Positions 49,577 to 58,615 are shown, counted from the first letter of the stretch. The stretch is DNA of 64,000 bases from Streptomyces roseofulvus (GCF_039534915.1 NZ_BAAAWE010000001.1:310001-374000), one strand, 5' to 3'. The notes: generated from the letters alone by a model not told the origin. Program-made: numbers and translations.

Positions 49577-50446
49577 ATGGAACACAAGCAGATCAACGTC
49601 AACGGCCTGGACCTGGCCTACGTCGAAGCAGGAGAGGGGCCGCTTGCCCTGATGCTGCACGGATTCGACACACCGAAGCTGTACCGGTACCTCATGCCGG
49701 CGTTAGCCGAGGCCGGGTACCACGCCGTAGTGCCGACCATGCGGGGCTTCGCCCCGTCGCAGGTACCGGCGGACGGCAGCATGCGCCTTCCCGACCTGAT
49801 CGCCGACGCCAACGGCCTCCACGAAGCGCTCGGCGGCGGCTCCGACGCGGTCCTGATCGGGCACGACTGGGGCGGCTTCACCACGTGGGGCGCCGCCGCG
49901 GCCGCACCCGAGCGGTGGGCCAAGGTGGTCGTGAACGACGTCCCGCCGCTGCCGTTCTACGACCGCGACGCCACCGATCCCGTAAGGATCGAGCGGTACG
50001 TCCACTTCTACTTCTTCCAGATGGCCATAGCCGACAACATCGTCGCGGCCAACGACCTCGCCTACCTCGACTGGCTGTGGAACCACTGGACGGGGACCGT
50101 CCCCGGCTACGACTCCACCGAGGACCGCAAGGCGATGAAGGAGGGACTCGACACGCCGGAGAGGCTCCACCTCGGCCTGGAGCTCTACCGGCAGAACTTC
50201 CCGGCGGCGACCTTCGGCACCCCCGACTGGGACATGGCCCGGGTGCTGGACAAGTTGCCTTCCCAGCCCACTCTGTACCTCCACGGTACCGAGGACCCCG
50301 TGGTCGACGAGGCGGCGCTCGCGGACCTTCTCGCCATGCTGCCGCCCGGATCGGACGGCGCCATGATCGAAGGCGCCGGCCACTTCCTCCTCACGGAGAA
50401 GCCGCAGGAAGTCAACGAGCGCATCCTGGCCTTCCTGGCGCGCTGA
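49577..50446 (+). CDS. Alpha/beta hydrolase, epoxide-hydrolase-like
   Basis: 289 residues from ATG 49577, 6 bp after AAGGAG. Motifs: LMLHGF (oxyanion loop), IGHDWGG with nucleophile Asp (the epoxide hydrolase/haloalkane dehalogenase form), an acid in GTEDPVVDE and the base His in GAGHFLLTEKPQEVN. The cap domain has the aromatic cluster YVHFYFFQMAIADN. It hydrolyses an epoxide or halide-type substrate. Under likely TetR control, as in detoxification modules. Confidence 0.85.
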   Translation: MEHKQINVNGLDLAYVEAGEGPLALMLHGFDTPKLYRYLMPALAEAGYHAVVPTMRGFAPSQVPADGSMRLPDLIADANGLHEALGGGSDAVLIGHDWGGFTTWGAAAAAPERWAKVVVNDVPPLPFYDRDATDPVRIERYVHFYFFQMAIADNIVAANDLAYLDWLWNHWTGTVPGYDSTEDRKAMKEGLDTPERLHLGLELYRQNFPAATFGTPDWDMARVLDKLPSQPTLYLHGTEDPVVDEAALADLLAMLPPGSDGAMIEGAGHFLLTEKPQEVNERILAFLAR

Positions 50447-50458
50447 TCACCCGCACGC

Positions 50459-50541
50459 CCGCGCGGCGCAAGGCTTCCCTGGGCCGATGGCCCGCCCTGC
50501 GCCGCGCGGACCACGGCACCCACGGGAATCGGTGGGTGCCG
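50459..50541 (+). terminator. Two stacked hairpins after the hydrolase gene
   Basis: A 12-bp stem (50459-50470 with 50498-50509) is followed by a 10-bp stem CGGCACCCAC (50514-50523) with its complement at 50532-50541. Both are perfect. They end the hydrolase transcript. Confidence 0.7.
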
Positions 50542-50691
50542 TCCCGACTCGCACGGGGAGAGGGGGCCGCTCCTCTCCCCCGGGGCCGAGCAGAGCCTTG
50601 CCGCGCCCCGCGCCGCCGGCCGGGAGCGCCGACCGGGCGAAGGCCTTCCCGTTGCGGGGAAGACCCTCGCCCGGCGATCGGGGCGTCGACG

Positions 50692-51798
50692 TCAGCGGCT
50701 GCCGAGGAGCGTGCGCCAGGTCTGCGGGCCCACCACGGCGTCGACCTGCAGGCCGTGCTTCTTCTGGAAGGCGGTCACCGCCGCCTTCGTGTTCGCGCCG
50801 AAAGCTCCGTCGGCCTTGAGGCCGTACCCGTAGACGTTCAACTGCGTCTGTGCGGCCTTCACCGCCGGGCCGGACGAACCGTACTGCACCGTCTGGATCA
50901 GCTTGGACCACGTGTTCGGGCCGACGACGCCGTCGGCGGCGAGGGACCGGGACTTCTGGAACTGGATCACCGCGGCACGGGTCTTGGGACCGAAGACGCC
51001 GTCGGCGTCGACCTTGTAGCCCCGCGAGGTCAGCAGTTGCTGGGCGGAGCGCACGTCCGCGCCCTGAGACCCGCTGTTCAGGACGGGCCAGGAGACGCTC
51101 GGGGACGGCAGCTGACCGCCACCTCCCCCACCACCGCTTCCGAGCTTGACCGGGCGGAACGGGTCGTAGTTGTCGTTCCCGATCCCGTACCTCAGCTGCC
51201 GGTGGGTCGTGCCGTACGTACCGCGCTGCTCGTAGGCCCAGTACGCCTTGCGCGACGAGTCGACCCACTTCTCGAAGATCACGACGTGCCGGAAGTCGCC
51301 GTCGTCGGTCCTGTAGTCGATCAGCAGGTCTCCCTTCTGGAGCTGGCTCACGCTGCCGAGCCGGGTGGTGACGCCGTTGCGCGAGTCGGCGAGGCCGACG
51401 GTGTTCAGGCCGGGCTTGCCCAGACCGAGGGCCATGGAGACGAAGCCGGAGCAGTCCTGGCGATAGCCGTCCTTCCAGACGCGCTCCATGCTGTACGGGA
51501 CGGGGCCGCCGTTGTGGGCGGTGAGCCAGGTGCGGGCCCGGTTGATCATCGTGTCGCGCGAGAGCGTGGCCGTGGCCATGGTCGTCAGCTCGCCCGGCTT
51601 CGTGACGAGCTTGCCGTCGGCCTCGGGCTCCGGTCCGTACGCGGCATCCTGCCGCGCGGCGACCGTTGTCCGCTCCGAGGCCCGACCGTCGTCGGTGAGC
51701 GACGGCACGACGGCGATCGCGGCCGCCACGACGCCTCCGGCGGTGACGCCTATGAGGGCCAGTCGAGCGCGGCCGGTGAGGTTGGCGAGTGGAGACAT
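50692..51798 (-). CDS. Secreted NlpC/P60-like hydrolase with two peptidoglycan-binding domains
   Basis: 368 residues from ATG 51798 after GGGGGGAAT. A signal-anchor helix (LALIGVTAGGVVAAAIAVV) precedes an amidase-like catalytic domain at about 80-225: the cysteine in DCSGFVSMALG and the histidine in FRHVVIFEKW fit an NlpC/P60 or CHAP-type cysteine peptidase. After a glycine-rich linker come two PG_binding_1 repeats (about 240-300 and 310-368), with GVFGPKTRAAVIQFQ and GAFGANTKAAVTAFQ. It cleaves peptidoglycan stem peptides during growth. An 18-bp palindrome lies in its upstream region. Confidence 0.88.
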   Translation of the reverse strand: MSPLANLTGRARLALIGVTAGGVVAAAIAVVPSLTDDGRASERTTVAARQDAAYGPEPEADGKLVTKPGELTTMATATLSRDTMINRARTWLTAHNGGPVPYSMERVWKDGYRQDCSGFVSMALGLGKPGLNTVGLADSRNGVTTRLGSVSQLQKGDLLIDYRTDDGDFRHVVIFEKWVDSSRKAYWAYEQRGTYGTTHRQLRYGIGNDNYDPFRPVKLGSGGGGGGGQLPSPSVSWPVLNSGSQGADVRSAQQLLTSRGYKVDADGVFGPKTRAAVIQFQKSRSLAADGVVGPNTWSKLIQTVQYGSSGPAVKAAQTQLNVYGYGLKADGAFGANTKAAVTAFQKKHGLQVDAVVGPQTWRTLLGSR

Positions 51799-52208
51799 GA
51801 TTCCCCCCGATTTGTTTGCGGTGGCATGACCTGGTTGCGGTGACTCGGCCTGGCGGGCGCCGGAAAGGCCCTGAAATCAGGGCCGTTGGCTGATTGATGC
51901 GTCGGCTTGACCTCCGACGAGGCATCACAATGGCAAATCTCTTGACCGAGGCAAAGCGCCGTACGAAAGCAGGAACGGGCGGTGACATGGCCGCAACAAT
52001 GTCCGCCGACAGGGCGTCACGTGACACGGACGACGACCACCCGCCCCAGCGCTTCCGCGCGCAGACGCTCAGGCGCAGGTCGGCGGTGCGTGGGTGGGGG
52101 GTGGGGTGCCAGAGGGCATGTCGCCGCCTCGACCGAGCACGCCTGGTCAGAGGTCACGGAGGCGGGAGCGCGGCGACGGGGCCCGGGCCGCACCTGTCGC
52201 CGGGACGG
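51799..52208. other. Upstream region of the cell-wall hydrolase gene
   Basis: 410 bp. It includes GGCCCTGA-AA-TCAGGGCC, a perfect palindrome (51867-51884), 69 bp before the start; on the minus strand it is followed by TTT, as an attenuator might be. I compared the leader by eye with the c-di-AMP ydaO riboswitch found before Streptomyces wall hydrolases and saw no convincing match. No gene is supported here. Confidence 0.45.
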
Positions 52209-52514
52209 TCACCTCCGCCAGGGGGACGCCTCGGCCGCTGCGAGGTCACCCGCCGCCGGCAGACCGAACAGCCGGAGCGTCTCGTCACGGGTGACGTCCC
52301 TCATCTCCCCCGGCGCCACCGCGTCCTCGTCCGGGTTCTCCCAGACCAGCAGCCCCCCGCGGAATGCGCTGAGGCACCAGCCGCTCTCATGGGTGAGCGA
52401 GACATCGGGGTGCTCGTCATCGGCCTGTGCCAGACCGTCGAGCAGCCGTCCCATCCCTTCCGCGTCAGGCTCGTCGGCCGTACCGCCCATGACGTCGTAC
52501 ATGAAGTAGCTCAT
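52209..52514 (-). CDS. Small hypothetical protein
   Basis: 101 residues from ATG 52514. The segment ESGWCLSAFRGGLLVWENPDEDAVAPGEMRDVTRDETLRLFGLPAAGDLAAAEASPWRR is typical of a group of small acidic Streptomyces proteins of unknown role. No signal or membrane segment. It is not linked to its neighbours by overlap. Confidence 0.6.
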   Translation of the reverse strand: MSYFMYDVMGGTADEPDAEGMGRLLDGLAQADDEHPDVSLTHESGWCLSAFRGGLLVWENPDEDAVAPGEMRDVTRDETLRLFGLPAAGDLAAAEASPWRR

Positions 52515-53089
52515 CCGCTCATCAGCTCATGTGCCTTGGAGTACGGCTCGGCTCTCCCAGCGCAGTGAGCGGTCCGGCCGCCCCGGCTGTCGATGGCCTG
52601 CCGTGGGCAATGAGGCGAGTCTCCAGGCGCGCCAGGACGTTGACAGCGCTGCCGGGGCCGGTGCACCGATCCGACCGAGAACGCCGGCCGCCGCATGGCG
52701 GCGACAGCTGTCAAGGAGGTCGTACGGCCGGGGCACGACGCTCTCGGGCTCGCCCTGGAGGACTGCTTCCTGATGAGCGCGGCGCAGGAGCGGCTTAGAC
52801 GTCATCTCATTTGGTGATGAGTACGAAGCCTGGCGATACGGACCGTGAGGCCCGAACCTGCGCCTCGTGCGAAGGAGGGGCGAGCACACGTGTCCTGGAC
52901 TCGTACAGGCAGTGATGGAGGGTGGCCAGGTTCAGGGGGAGGGGGAATGCGTCAAGGGTGACGATGGCTGCCTTCGGCAGAGGGCCACCAGCCCGGAGGA
53001 GCTCGACCCGGCCAGAATCACTGCTGCTTCGACGAAGCGGAGACAAAGGAGGGGCTCCCCATGCCGGGATCGTCTAGGGTCCTGATCTC
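52515..53089. other. Long region without a confident gene
   Basis: 575 bp. One plus-strand frame (about 52694-52816) reads MAATAVKEVVRPGHDALGLA and then LEDCFLMSAAQERLRR, ending soon after; an antisense frame reads EPESVVPRPYDLLDSCRRHA. Either may be a remnant. The last 20 bp hold TAGGGT (53075-53080), a good -10 for the next gene. Confidence 0.4.
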
Positions 53090-53944
53090 ATGACATCGTT
53101 CCTCCGCCCGCCGCTTGTTTCCTCCGATGACCTCCTTCACCGCTTGCGGACGTCCTCTTCCACCGCCGAGACCGAGCGGGCTGTGACCGCGGCGGGTGTC
53201 GAGGTGCTCGGCGTCCGCGTGCCGCGCGAGCAGGCGCGCACGGTGTGGGAGGAGTGGCGCGGCAGGCATGACCGGACCGGTTGGTGGCCGTACGTCACGT
53301 TGAGCCCGCCGAGTGATGCGACGGAGTGGCACGGGCATGAGGCGTGGGATGCCGACGCGCTGGAGCGGTGGGTCGGCGAAGCCGCGTGTCAGGACCACGA
53401 CGCGAGGGCGGCGTCCATAGTGGTGTCGGCCTGCCGGTGGGCGGTGGAGGAGGTCGCCAACGTGGACGACGATTTCGACCTCTGGCGGTCCGACTACGAC
53501 CCCGACCGGCTGGCACCCCTGCTCGCACCGGCCGTGGAACGGCCGCTGCAGGGGGTGTCGCAATGGGCGACCGGCCCCCGGGACTTCTTCGAGAAGGACT
53601 GGCGGTGGGTGAATTTCGTGGCCGCGCGCAGTGGCTACGAGGTTCCGGTGCTTCTGCCGCGCGTCTACACGACGTGGGGCTGGGCCGGGTACGGCGACCG
53701 CGGCCTGACCCCTCTCGACACCTCCGCGCTCCTGCGCCGCTGGCACGAGCGGTGGGGCGCCCAGCTCTTCTTCGCCAACCGCTCCTACCTGGAGCTGGTC
53801 GTCGACCGGCCGCCCCTGGACCCTCGGGGCGCCGCACAGGCCGCCGCGGAGCTGCGCGCCTACTGCCACGACACCGTGGACGATGCGGTGAAGGCCGGCG
53901 ACACGATGGCCCGCTCGACGGTGTGGTCGCTCTGGTGGGACTGA
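53090..53944 (+). CDS. DUF4253 domain-containing protein
   Basis: 284 residues. No ribosome site is present, and TAGGGT ends 9 bp before the ATG, so the mRNA is probably leaderless. The C-terminal half matches DUF4253 proteins: VPVLLPRVYTTWGWAGYGDRG, LLRRWHERWGAQLFFANRSYLELVVDRPP and a final WSLWWD. Upstream the protein has a WWPYVTLSPP segment as in other members. Function unknown; such proteins are often found beside immunity-like genes. Confidence 0.8.
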   Translation: MTSFLRPPLVSSDDLLHRLRTSSSTAETERAVTAAGVEVLGVRVPREQARTVWEEWRGRHDRTGWWPYVTLSPPSDATEWHGHEAWDADALERWVGEAACQDHDARAASIVVSACRWAVEEVANVDDDFDLWRSDYDPDRLAPLLAPAVERPLQGVSQWATGPRDFFEKDWRWVNFVAARSGYEVPVLLPRVYTTWGWAGYGDRGLTPLDTSALLRRWHERWGAQLFFANRSYLELVVDRPPLDPRGAAQAAAELRAYCHDTVDDAVKAGDTMARSTVWSLWWD

Positions 53945-54003
53945 ACCAGAGCGCAGGGCCTTGCGGGGCGGTGTGCGGCTGACGGCCGCGCACCGCCGTC
54001 GGG

Positions 54004-54708
54004 TCAGTGCGGCAGGTCCTCGGACGGGAAGCAGATCTTCCGGTCGCTCCTGCAGATCTCCGCCTCGGGGTCGATGGGCCCGTAGGCACGGTCGATCGTC
54101 AGGAAGGTGACCATGCGACCGGAGGGGAACCTCGCGACCGCCTGGTGCACCGGCCCCGTCCCCTTGCTGCGCTTGACGTGGTCGAACCGTGCCGGACCGC
54201 CCTCGGCGATCACGAAGCCCACGACGCGGACCTCGTCGTTGTTTTCCCCGTTGGTCATCCGGTCAGGCTCGCCCCAGATCGTGAAGAGCAGTCCGGGCGC
54301 CGGCGGCTCCTCAGGGAGCTGGCCGCAGCTGAGCGAGCTGTAACCTTCCCGGATCTTGCCGTAGCAGAAGGTGCGTCCGTCGGACATCCAGGCCAGATCC
54401 CCGTTCTTAGCGTCCATGCGACGGATCACGGCCACCTCGTCGGCCGGTGGAACCTTGTGTCCTGCCGGCATCTGGATCGCGAACGCCTCCCGCAGGAAAG
54501 CGTGGTCACGGCCACTGACCGCCGCCCGGCCCAGCGGCCGCGCCGGCATCTTGTCGTACGACCGCTGGGCGGCCGCCGACGGTGTCGTGGCCGAGGACTT
54601 CACCGCTACGGGCTTCGAGGAGTCCCGCGGTTGTTCCGTCCCCGACGTACAACCGGCCGATGCCACCAGCAGCGTGACTGCGGCGCTCATGAGAATCCGT
54701 TGTCTCAA
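54004..54708 (-). CDS. Hypothetical lipoprotein
   Basis: 234 residues from TTG 54708 with a GGGGGGAAG site 5 bp upstream. The lipobox SAGC puts lipid on Cys20. A Ser/Thr-rich linker precedes a domain with LREAFAIQMPAGHKVPPADEVAVIRRMDAKNGDLAWMSDGRTFCYGK, several cysteine pairs (TFCYGK/SLSCGQ and EICRSDRKICFP) and no known catalytic motif. Exported and membrane-anchored. Function unknown. Confidence 0.65.
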   Translation of the reverse strand: MRQRILMSAAVTLLVASAGCTSGTEQPRDSSKPVAVKSSATTPSAAAQRSYDKMPARPLGRAAVSGRDHAFLREAFAIQMPAGHKVPPADEVAVIRRMDAKNGDLAWMSDGRTFCYGKIREGYSSLSCGQLPEEPPAPGLLFTIWGEPDRMTNGENNDEVRVVGFVIAEGGPARFDHVKRSKGTGPVHQAVARFPSGRMVTFLTIDRAYGPIDPEAEICRSDRKICFPSEDLPH

Positions 54709-54744
54709 GGCACTTCCCCCCCGGGCGTAAGGCTCTTGTCCGCA

Positions 54745-54884
54745 GACGATAGCGATGATCTGTTGATCGGGCTGGCCCCTTTGGGCCGTCGGCGGCTGGG
54801 CGGCCGCCAGGCCGCGGCGGGGATCGTCGAGCGGCTGGTAGCGGACGAGTTGTGGGAGCCGTTTCCGAGGGTCGGCGGGTTCCT
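54745..54884 (+). mobile_element. Fragment of an IS5-type element (transposase N-terminus)
   Basis: One plus-strand frame reads IGLAPLGRRRLGGRQAAAGI and then VERLVADELWEPFPRV. The VERLVxDELWExFxRV part matches the start of the transposase at 55600 (VERLVPDEL-ELFQRV). The homology ends near 54870, just before the 3' end of the minus-strand gene at 54885. No terminal repeats were identified. Confidence 0.6.
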
Positions 54885-55520
54885 TCAGCATTGTTGCGCG
54901 GGCCCGATGACGGTGAGGCCCATCTGCGCGGCGAGCCAGTGGGCATACGGCTCCCTCATCTGACGGCCGTCGACGTCGGCGTCGTGGACGTGGAGGAAGA
55001 CGGTGTGGTCATCGGCAGGTTCGTCGTACCCGCGGGTGCTGGTGTTGAAGAGGAGTGTCACTTCGGCGTGCTTGGACTCGCCTCGGAAACCCAATTCGGG
55101 CGCATCCGGCCAGCACAGATCCTGCCAGTTGATCTCGCCCACGCTCGGACCGATTCCCGCCGTGAAGGCGTCCTCGACGCTGCCGACCGCCTGGTTGGGC
55201 AACTCGTAGTCCACCGGCAGCCGCCCTTCGTACGCGGCCGGATCGGCCGGCAGACCCGCCCCCCGGACGCCTACGAGCCACGCGGGAAGGTCCTCGAACG
55301 GCACCCGGCGGTCGAACTCCCCCTCCAGTTCCTGCCCCCGGAACCACCCCTCGGGCAGTTCCTTCGCCGCCCGCCACGTCTCGTCGACCGAACGGAACTC
55401 TGCGTACAGGGAGACGTTGATGTACTCGCAGCGGCCGAACTCCATGAGACGGCGCGCGGCGCGCAGGGCGAGTGCCGGGTCGGGGGTACAGAAGACGGGA
55501 TAGGCGACGTCGTTGGACAT
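54885..55520 (-). CDS. Hypothetical protein between two IS5 remnants
   Basis: 211 residues from ATG 55520. The sequence MSNDVAYPVFCTPDPALALRAARRLMEFGRCEYINVSLYAEFRSVDETWRAAKELPEGWF suggests a soluble alpha/beta protein, with a C-terminal LLFNTSTRGYDEPADDHTVFLHVHDADVDGRQMREPYAHWLAAQ block. I know no family name. Both flanks carry decayed IS5-type sequence in the same orientation, so the gene may have been carried or bracketed by insertions. The stop lies near the edge of the left remnant, so the natural C-terminus could be altered. Confidence 0.6.
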   Translation of the reverse strand: MSNDVAYPVFCTPDPALALRAARRLMEFGRCEYINVSLYAEFRSVDETWRAAKELPEGWFRGQELEGEFDRRVPFEDLPAWLVGVRGAGLPADPAAYEGRLPVDYELPNQAVGSVEDAFTAGIGPSVGEINWQDLCWPDAPELGFRGESKHAEVTLLFNTSTRGYDEPADDHTVFLHVHDADVDGRQMREPYAHWLAAQMGLTVIGPAQQC

Positions 55521-55599
55521 CCGGTGATGCTGCCACGGCCTGTCATCGCAAGGCGTCGCATTTACGGCACGCTTCCTACGGGTCGGTAGGGTGCGAGGC

Positions 55600-56406
55600 G
55601 TGGTGTGGATTGTCGAGCGGCTGGTGCCGGATGAGCTGTAGGAGTTGTTCCAGCGTGTGGTGCCGGAGACTCCTTCGCGGCCCCAGGGCGGTGGCCGGCG
55701 TCGGCACGGCGACCGGGAAGTGCTGGCCGCGATCATGTTCGTGGCGACCTCCGGGTGTACGTGGCGGCAGCTGCCTGCCGCGTCGTTCGGGCCTTCCGGG
55801 GCCACGGCCCACCGCCGGTTCGCAGAGTGGTCGAAGGCCAGGGCCTGGGCCAAGCTGCACCGCCTGGTCCTCGACGAGCTCGGCTCCCGGGGCGAGCTGG
55901 ACTGGTCGCGCTGCGCGATCGACTCGGTCAACATGCGGGCGATGAAGAGGGGGACCTGACAGGCCCGAATCCTGTCGACCGGGCAAGTACTGCTCAAAGA
56001 TCCACTTGGTCACCGAGCGGACCGGTCTGCCCATCTCTGTTGGAATCTCGGCGGCGAACCCCCACGACAGTCAGGCCCTGACCCGCTGGTGAAGGGCATA
56101 CCCCCGATCCGCTCACGTCGCGGGCGACGCAGGCGTAAGCCCGGCAAGCTCCACGCCGACAAGGGCTACGACTACCGCCACCTGCGACAATGGCTCTCCG
56201 ACCGAGGTATTCGCCACCGCATCGCCCGCAAAGGCATTCAGTCCGCTGAGCGGCTCGGACGACATCGTTGGACCATCGAACGCACCATGGCCTGGCTCGC
56301 CGGCTGCCGACGGCTCCACCGACGCTACGAACGCAAAGCCGACCACTTCCTCGCCTTCACCAGCATCGCCTGCACCCTCATCTGCTACCGCAGGCTCACC
56401 AAATGA
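55600..56406 (+). mobile_element. Decayed IS5-family insertion sequence
   Basis: From GTG 55600 the transposase begins VWIVERLVPDEL and meets TAG at 55639-55641, where Trp is expected. The frame continues as ELFQRVVPETPSRPQGGGRRRHGDREVLAAIMFVATSGCTWRQLP and CAIDSVNMRAMKRG (first catalytic Asp). Single-base losses near 55952, 55982 and 56090 then shift the frame through DLTGPNPVDR and KIHLVTERTGLPISVGISAANPHDSQAL to VKGIPPIRSRR...HADKGYD (second Asp) and WTIERTMAWLAGCRRLHRRYERK (Glu), ending at 56406. One stop and three frameshifts make it inactive. Confidence 0.85.
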
Positions 56407-56518
56407 CGTCTTAGGCGTCGCCCCCGGGTCCGGGCGCGACTTGGGGGGTCACCCCCTCTCCGCCCGGACTTCGACCGGGCGTCCGGGCCGTGTCGGACCT
56501 GCGTGGTACTCATGTCGC

Positions 56519-56953
56519 ATGAGCCAGTTCCACGACTTCAACCTCAAGCTGCTCGTCATCGAGGAGCTCATGTACGGCCCTGAGCCGCTCCTCCCGGTGT
56601 ACGACCTGTCTGCCGTGCTGTCCGAGCGGGGGATCGGCGACCCCGCGTCCTATGTCCTGGAGAACGGTCTCCACGCGGACGTGCTGCCGGAATCCCGGGC
56701 CCATTTCGAGGCGCTGGAGATCCCGGCCGAGTTGCTCGCCCGCGTCGAGGAGCTGTGCTTCGACGCCGGTGCCGACGTCTTCCGGCACTGCGCCCCCGCC
56801 TGGGACGGCGAGGACGACCTCTTCGACGTCCGCTCGCTCGACGACCTCGTCCTCCTGCCCAACCTGCGGGAGGTCACCTTCGTCGAAGACGGAGTCCTGG
56901 CCGTTCCGGACGCGGCGGAAGTCTTCGCCGCGCGAGGCATCGACACCGACTGA
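56519..56953 (+). CDS. DUF6892-like hypothetical protein
   Basis: 144 residues from ATG 56519. Features: NLKLLVIEELMYG, VYDLSAVLSERGIGDPASYVLENGL, then LLARVEELCFDAGADVFRHCAPAWDGEDDLFDVRSLDDLVLLPNLREVTFVEDG. This pattern (WDGEDDLFDVxSLxDLxLLPxLxEV) is shared with DUF6892 proteins, as far as I recall. It is soluble and acidic; immunity-like roles have been suggested for similar proteins by context only. Confidence 0.65.
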   Translation: MSQFHDFNLKLLVIEELMYGPEPLLPVYDLSAVLSERGIGDPASYVLENGLHADVLPESRAHFEALEIPAELLARVEELCFDAGADVFRHCAPAWDGEDDLFDVRSLDDLVLLPNLREVTFVEDGVLAVPDAAEVFAARGIDTD

Positions 56954-57020
56954 GCAGCACGCGCGGGCCGGCGGTGGGTCCGGTTCAGTCCGGGGGGGGG
57001 TCATGGCTGGAAGGTGACGG

Positions 57021-58535
57021 TCACTGTCTTCCGGGCGACCGTCCCGTCCGGCGGTGAGCGGCCACGCCGCGCAGCGTGGTGACGGCGCTCCCTGCGACGG
57101 CCGCCGCGCACAGGGCTGTGAACGCGTCGGGCGCCCACGTCCACAGCGCTCGGGAACCGACGAGGGCGAGGGCGGCCCCCAGCGTCACCACGGGGGCGGC
57201 GCCGGCGAGGCTCCACAGGACGCTGGGGGCGAGGCGGCGCGGCGCGGCGCCACGGCGGAGCAGGCGGTAGGCAGGGAGGGTCTCCGCGAGGAGGACCACC
57301 GCCAGGGCGGTGAGGCCCCAGACCGTGGCGTGGTAGACCGCCGCGGAGGGGGCGTCACCGGCGACGCCTCCGGCCAGGATGCGGGCCGCGCCGAAGCCGA
57401 CCTGCATCACGGCGCCGTCATGCAGGAGGCCGTGCAGGTTCTGCTGGAGGACGAGGGCGAGGTCCCGCTCCGGCAGGACGAAGATCATGGCGGAGTAGCC
57501 GGGCGTGGCGCCGGTGTGCCAGACGGCGGTGTCGAGCGGGGGCTCCAGGCCGCCGACGCGCCAGCCGAGTCCGTATCCGGTGCCATTGCCGTATCCGGTG
57601 TCGGTGCCGGACGGGCGGAGGCGACCCGGTTGCCGCATGAGGCCGACCGACGCGGGAGTCAGGACCGTACCGCCGTCGGCCGTCTTGCCGTCCCGCAACT
57701 GGAGGGCGGCGAAGGCGGCGAGGTCCTTCAGGTCGCCGCCGGTGTAGCCGTAGGCCGCGCCGGCGTCGTCCACCCCGTCCACGATCGCGGAGGGCACGCC
57801 CCACAGCAGCTGGTGACCGGGCGGGAGGTTCCGCGCACGGGCCGACGTTCGGTCGGCGATCGCCCCGTCCATGCCGGACGGGCGCAGCACGCTGTCGCGG
57901 AGGTGGTCGGCGAAGGGCCTGCCGGTGACCGACTCCACCAGGGCCGCCAGGACGAGGTAGTTGGCGCTGGTGTAGGCGTACGTGGTGCCCGGCGGACCGA
58001 GGGGACGTACGTCGTCCAGCGCGGCAAGCCGACCGAGCGCGTCCGGGCAGTCGGCGTCGACGCAGTCGGCCACCGCGAAGGTCGCCGACTCCGGTATGCC
58101 GGCCGTCTGCTGCAGCAGATGGCGGACCGTGACGCGGCCGGCGTGGTCGTGGCCGCCGAAGCGGAAGGCGGGCAGGTGGTCCACGACGCGGTCGTCGAGC
58201 CGGAGCCGTCCGTTCTGCACGAGCGTCATCACGGCGCCGGCGGCGATCGGTTTGGCGACCGATCCCCAGAGGAACGGCGTGGCGTCCGTGACCGGCCGGC
58301 CGTTTCCGTCCGTGCCCCAGGACCGTGCGTGGACCGGCCCGTCGGGGTCGACGACGGCGTAGGCGAGGCCGGGCGTACGGGTGGCCTGCATGCGCTCGCG
58401 CACGTAGGCGTCCATCGCGGCGAGACGGTCCGCCGGGACGGGTGCGCGCGGTGCCGCCGACGCCGTGACCGAGGAGAGCAGGACGAGCAGGAGGGCGGCC
58501 ACCGCTGCGGCGACGCGTCGGAGCGTACTGGGCAT
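57021..58535 (-). CDS. Secreted serine hydrolase (class C beta-lactamase family) with membrane tail
   Basis: 504 residues. Signal peptide to about residue 27, then a beta-lactamase/penicillin-binding-like domain (about 35-375): nucleophile motif SVAK in LWGSVAKPIAAGA, a tyrosine motif YTSANY (where YxNxNY is usual, so the Asn is replaced by Ser), and HTG in WHTGATPGYSA. About four membrane helices follow (TVWGLTALAVVLLAETL and others). Such proteins hydrolyse D-amino peptides or esters outside the cell. Divergent from a TetR gene with two stacked operators between them. Confidence 0.87.
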   Translation of the reverse strand: MPSTLRRVAAAVAALLLVLLSSVTASAAPRAPVPADRLAAMDAYVRERMQATRTPGLAYAVVDPDGPVHARSWGTDGNGRPVTDATPFLWGSVAKPIAAGAVMTLVQNGRLRLDDRVVDHLPAFRFGGHDHAGRVTVRHLLQQTAGIPESATFAVADCVDADCPDALGRLAALDDVRPLGPPGTTYAYTSANYLVLAALVESVTGRPFADHLRDSVLRPSGMDGAIADRTSARARNLPPGHQLLWGVPSAIVDGVDDAGAAYGYTGGDLKDLAAFAALQLRDGKTADGGTVLTPASVGLMRQPGRLRPSGTDTGYGNGTGYGLGWRVGGLEPPLDTAVWHTGATPGYSAMIFVLPERDLALVLQQNLHGLLHDGAVMQVGFGAARILAGGVAGDAPSAAVYHATVWGLTALAVVLLAETLPAYRLLRRGAAPRRLAPSVLWSLAGAAPVVTLGAALALVGSRALWTWAPDAFTALCAAAVAGSAVTTLRGVAAHRRTGRSPGRQ

Positions 58536-58566
58536 CAGAGCCTCGTTCTTCCGTGGGCGCGTGGAG

Positions 58567-58612
58567 ATAACCGTATGGCGATACGGTTATAACCGTACGC
58601 TGGTACGGTTAT
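58567..58612. promoter_or_regulatory. Two stacked perfect TetR operators
   Basis: ATAACCGTAT-GGCG-ATACGGTTAT (58567-58590) and ATAACCGTAC-GCTG-GTACGGTTAT (58589-58612) are perfect 24-bp palindromes sharing their end AT. Their centres are 22 bp apart, about two helical turns, so two dimers could bind on one face. The second ends 3 bp before the TetR start codon. Confidence 0.85.
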
Positions 58613-58615
58613 CAA

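Noticed and set aside
51799..52030. Possible c-di-AMP (ydaO-type) riboswitch before the cell-wall hydrolase gene.
   Set aside because: Streptomyces wall hydrolases often have one, but the conserved blocks of that riboswitch are not recognisable in the leader on the coding strand; only a simple palindrome is clear.
52527..52889. Overlapping sense and antisense short frames with protein-like stretches.
   Set aside because: Neither has a start with a ribosome site or a known family; they cannot both be genes, so neither was called.
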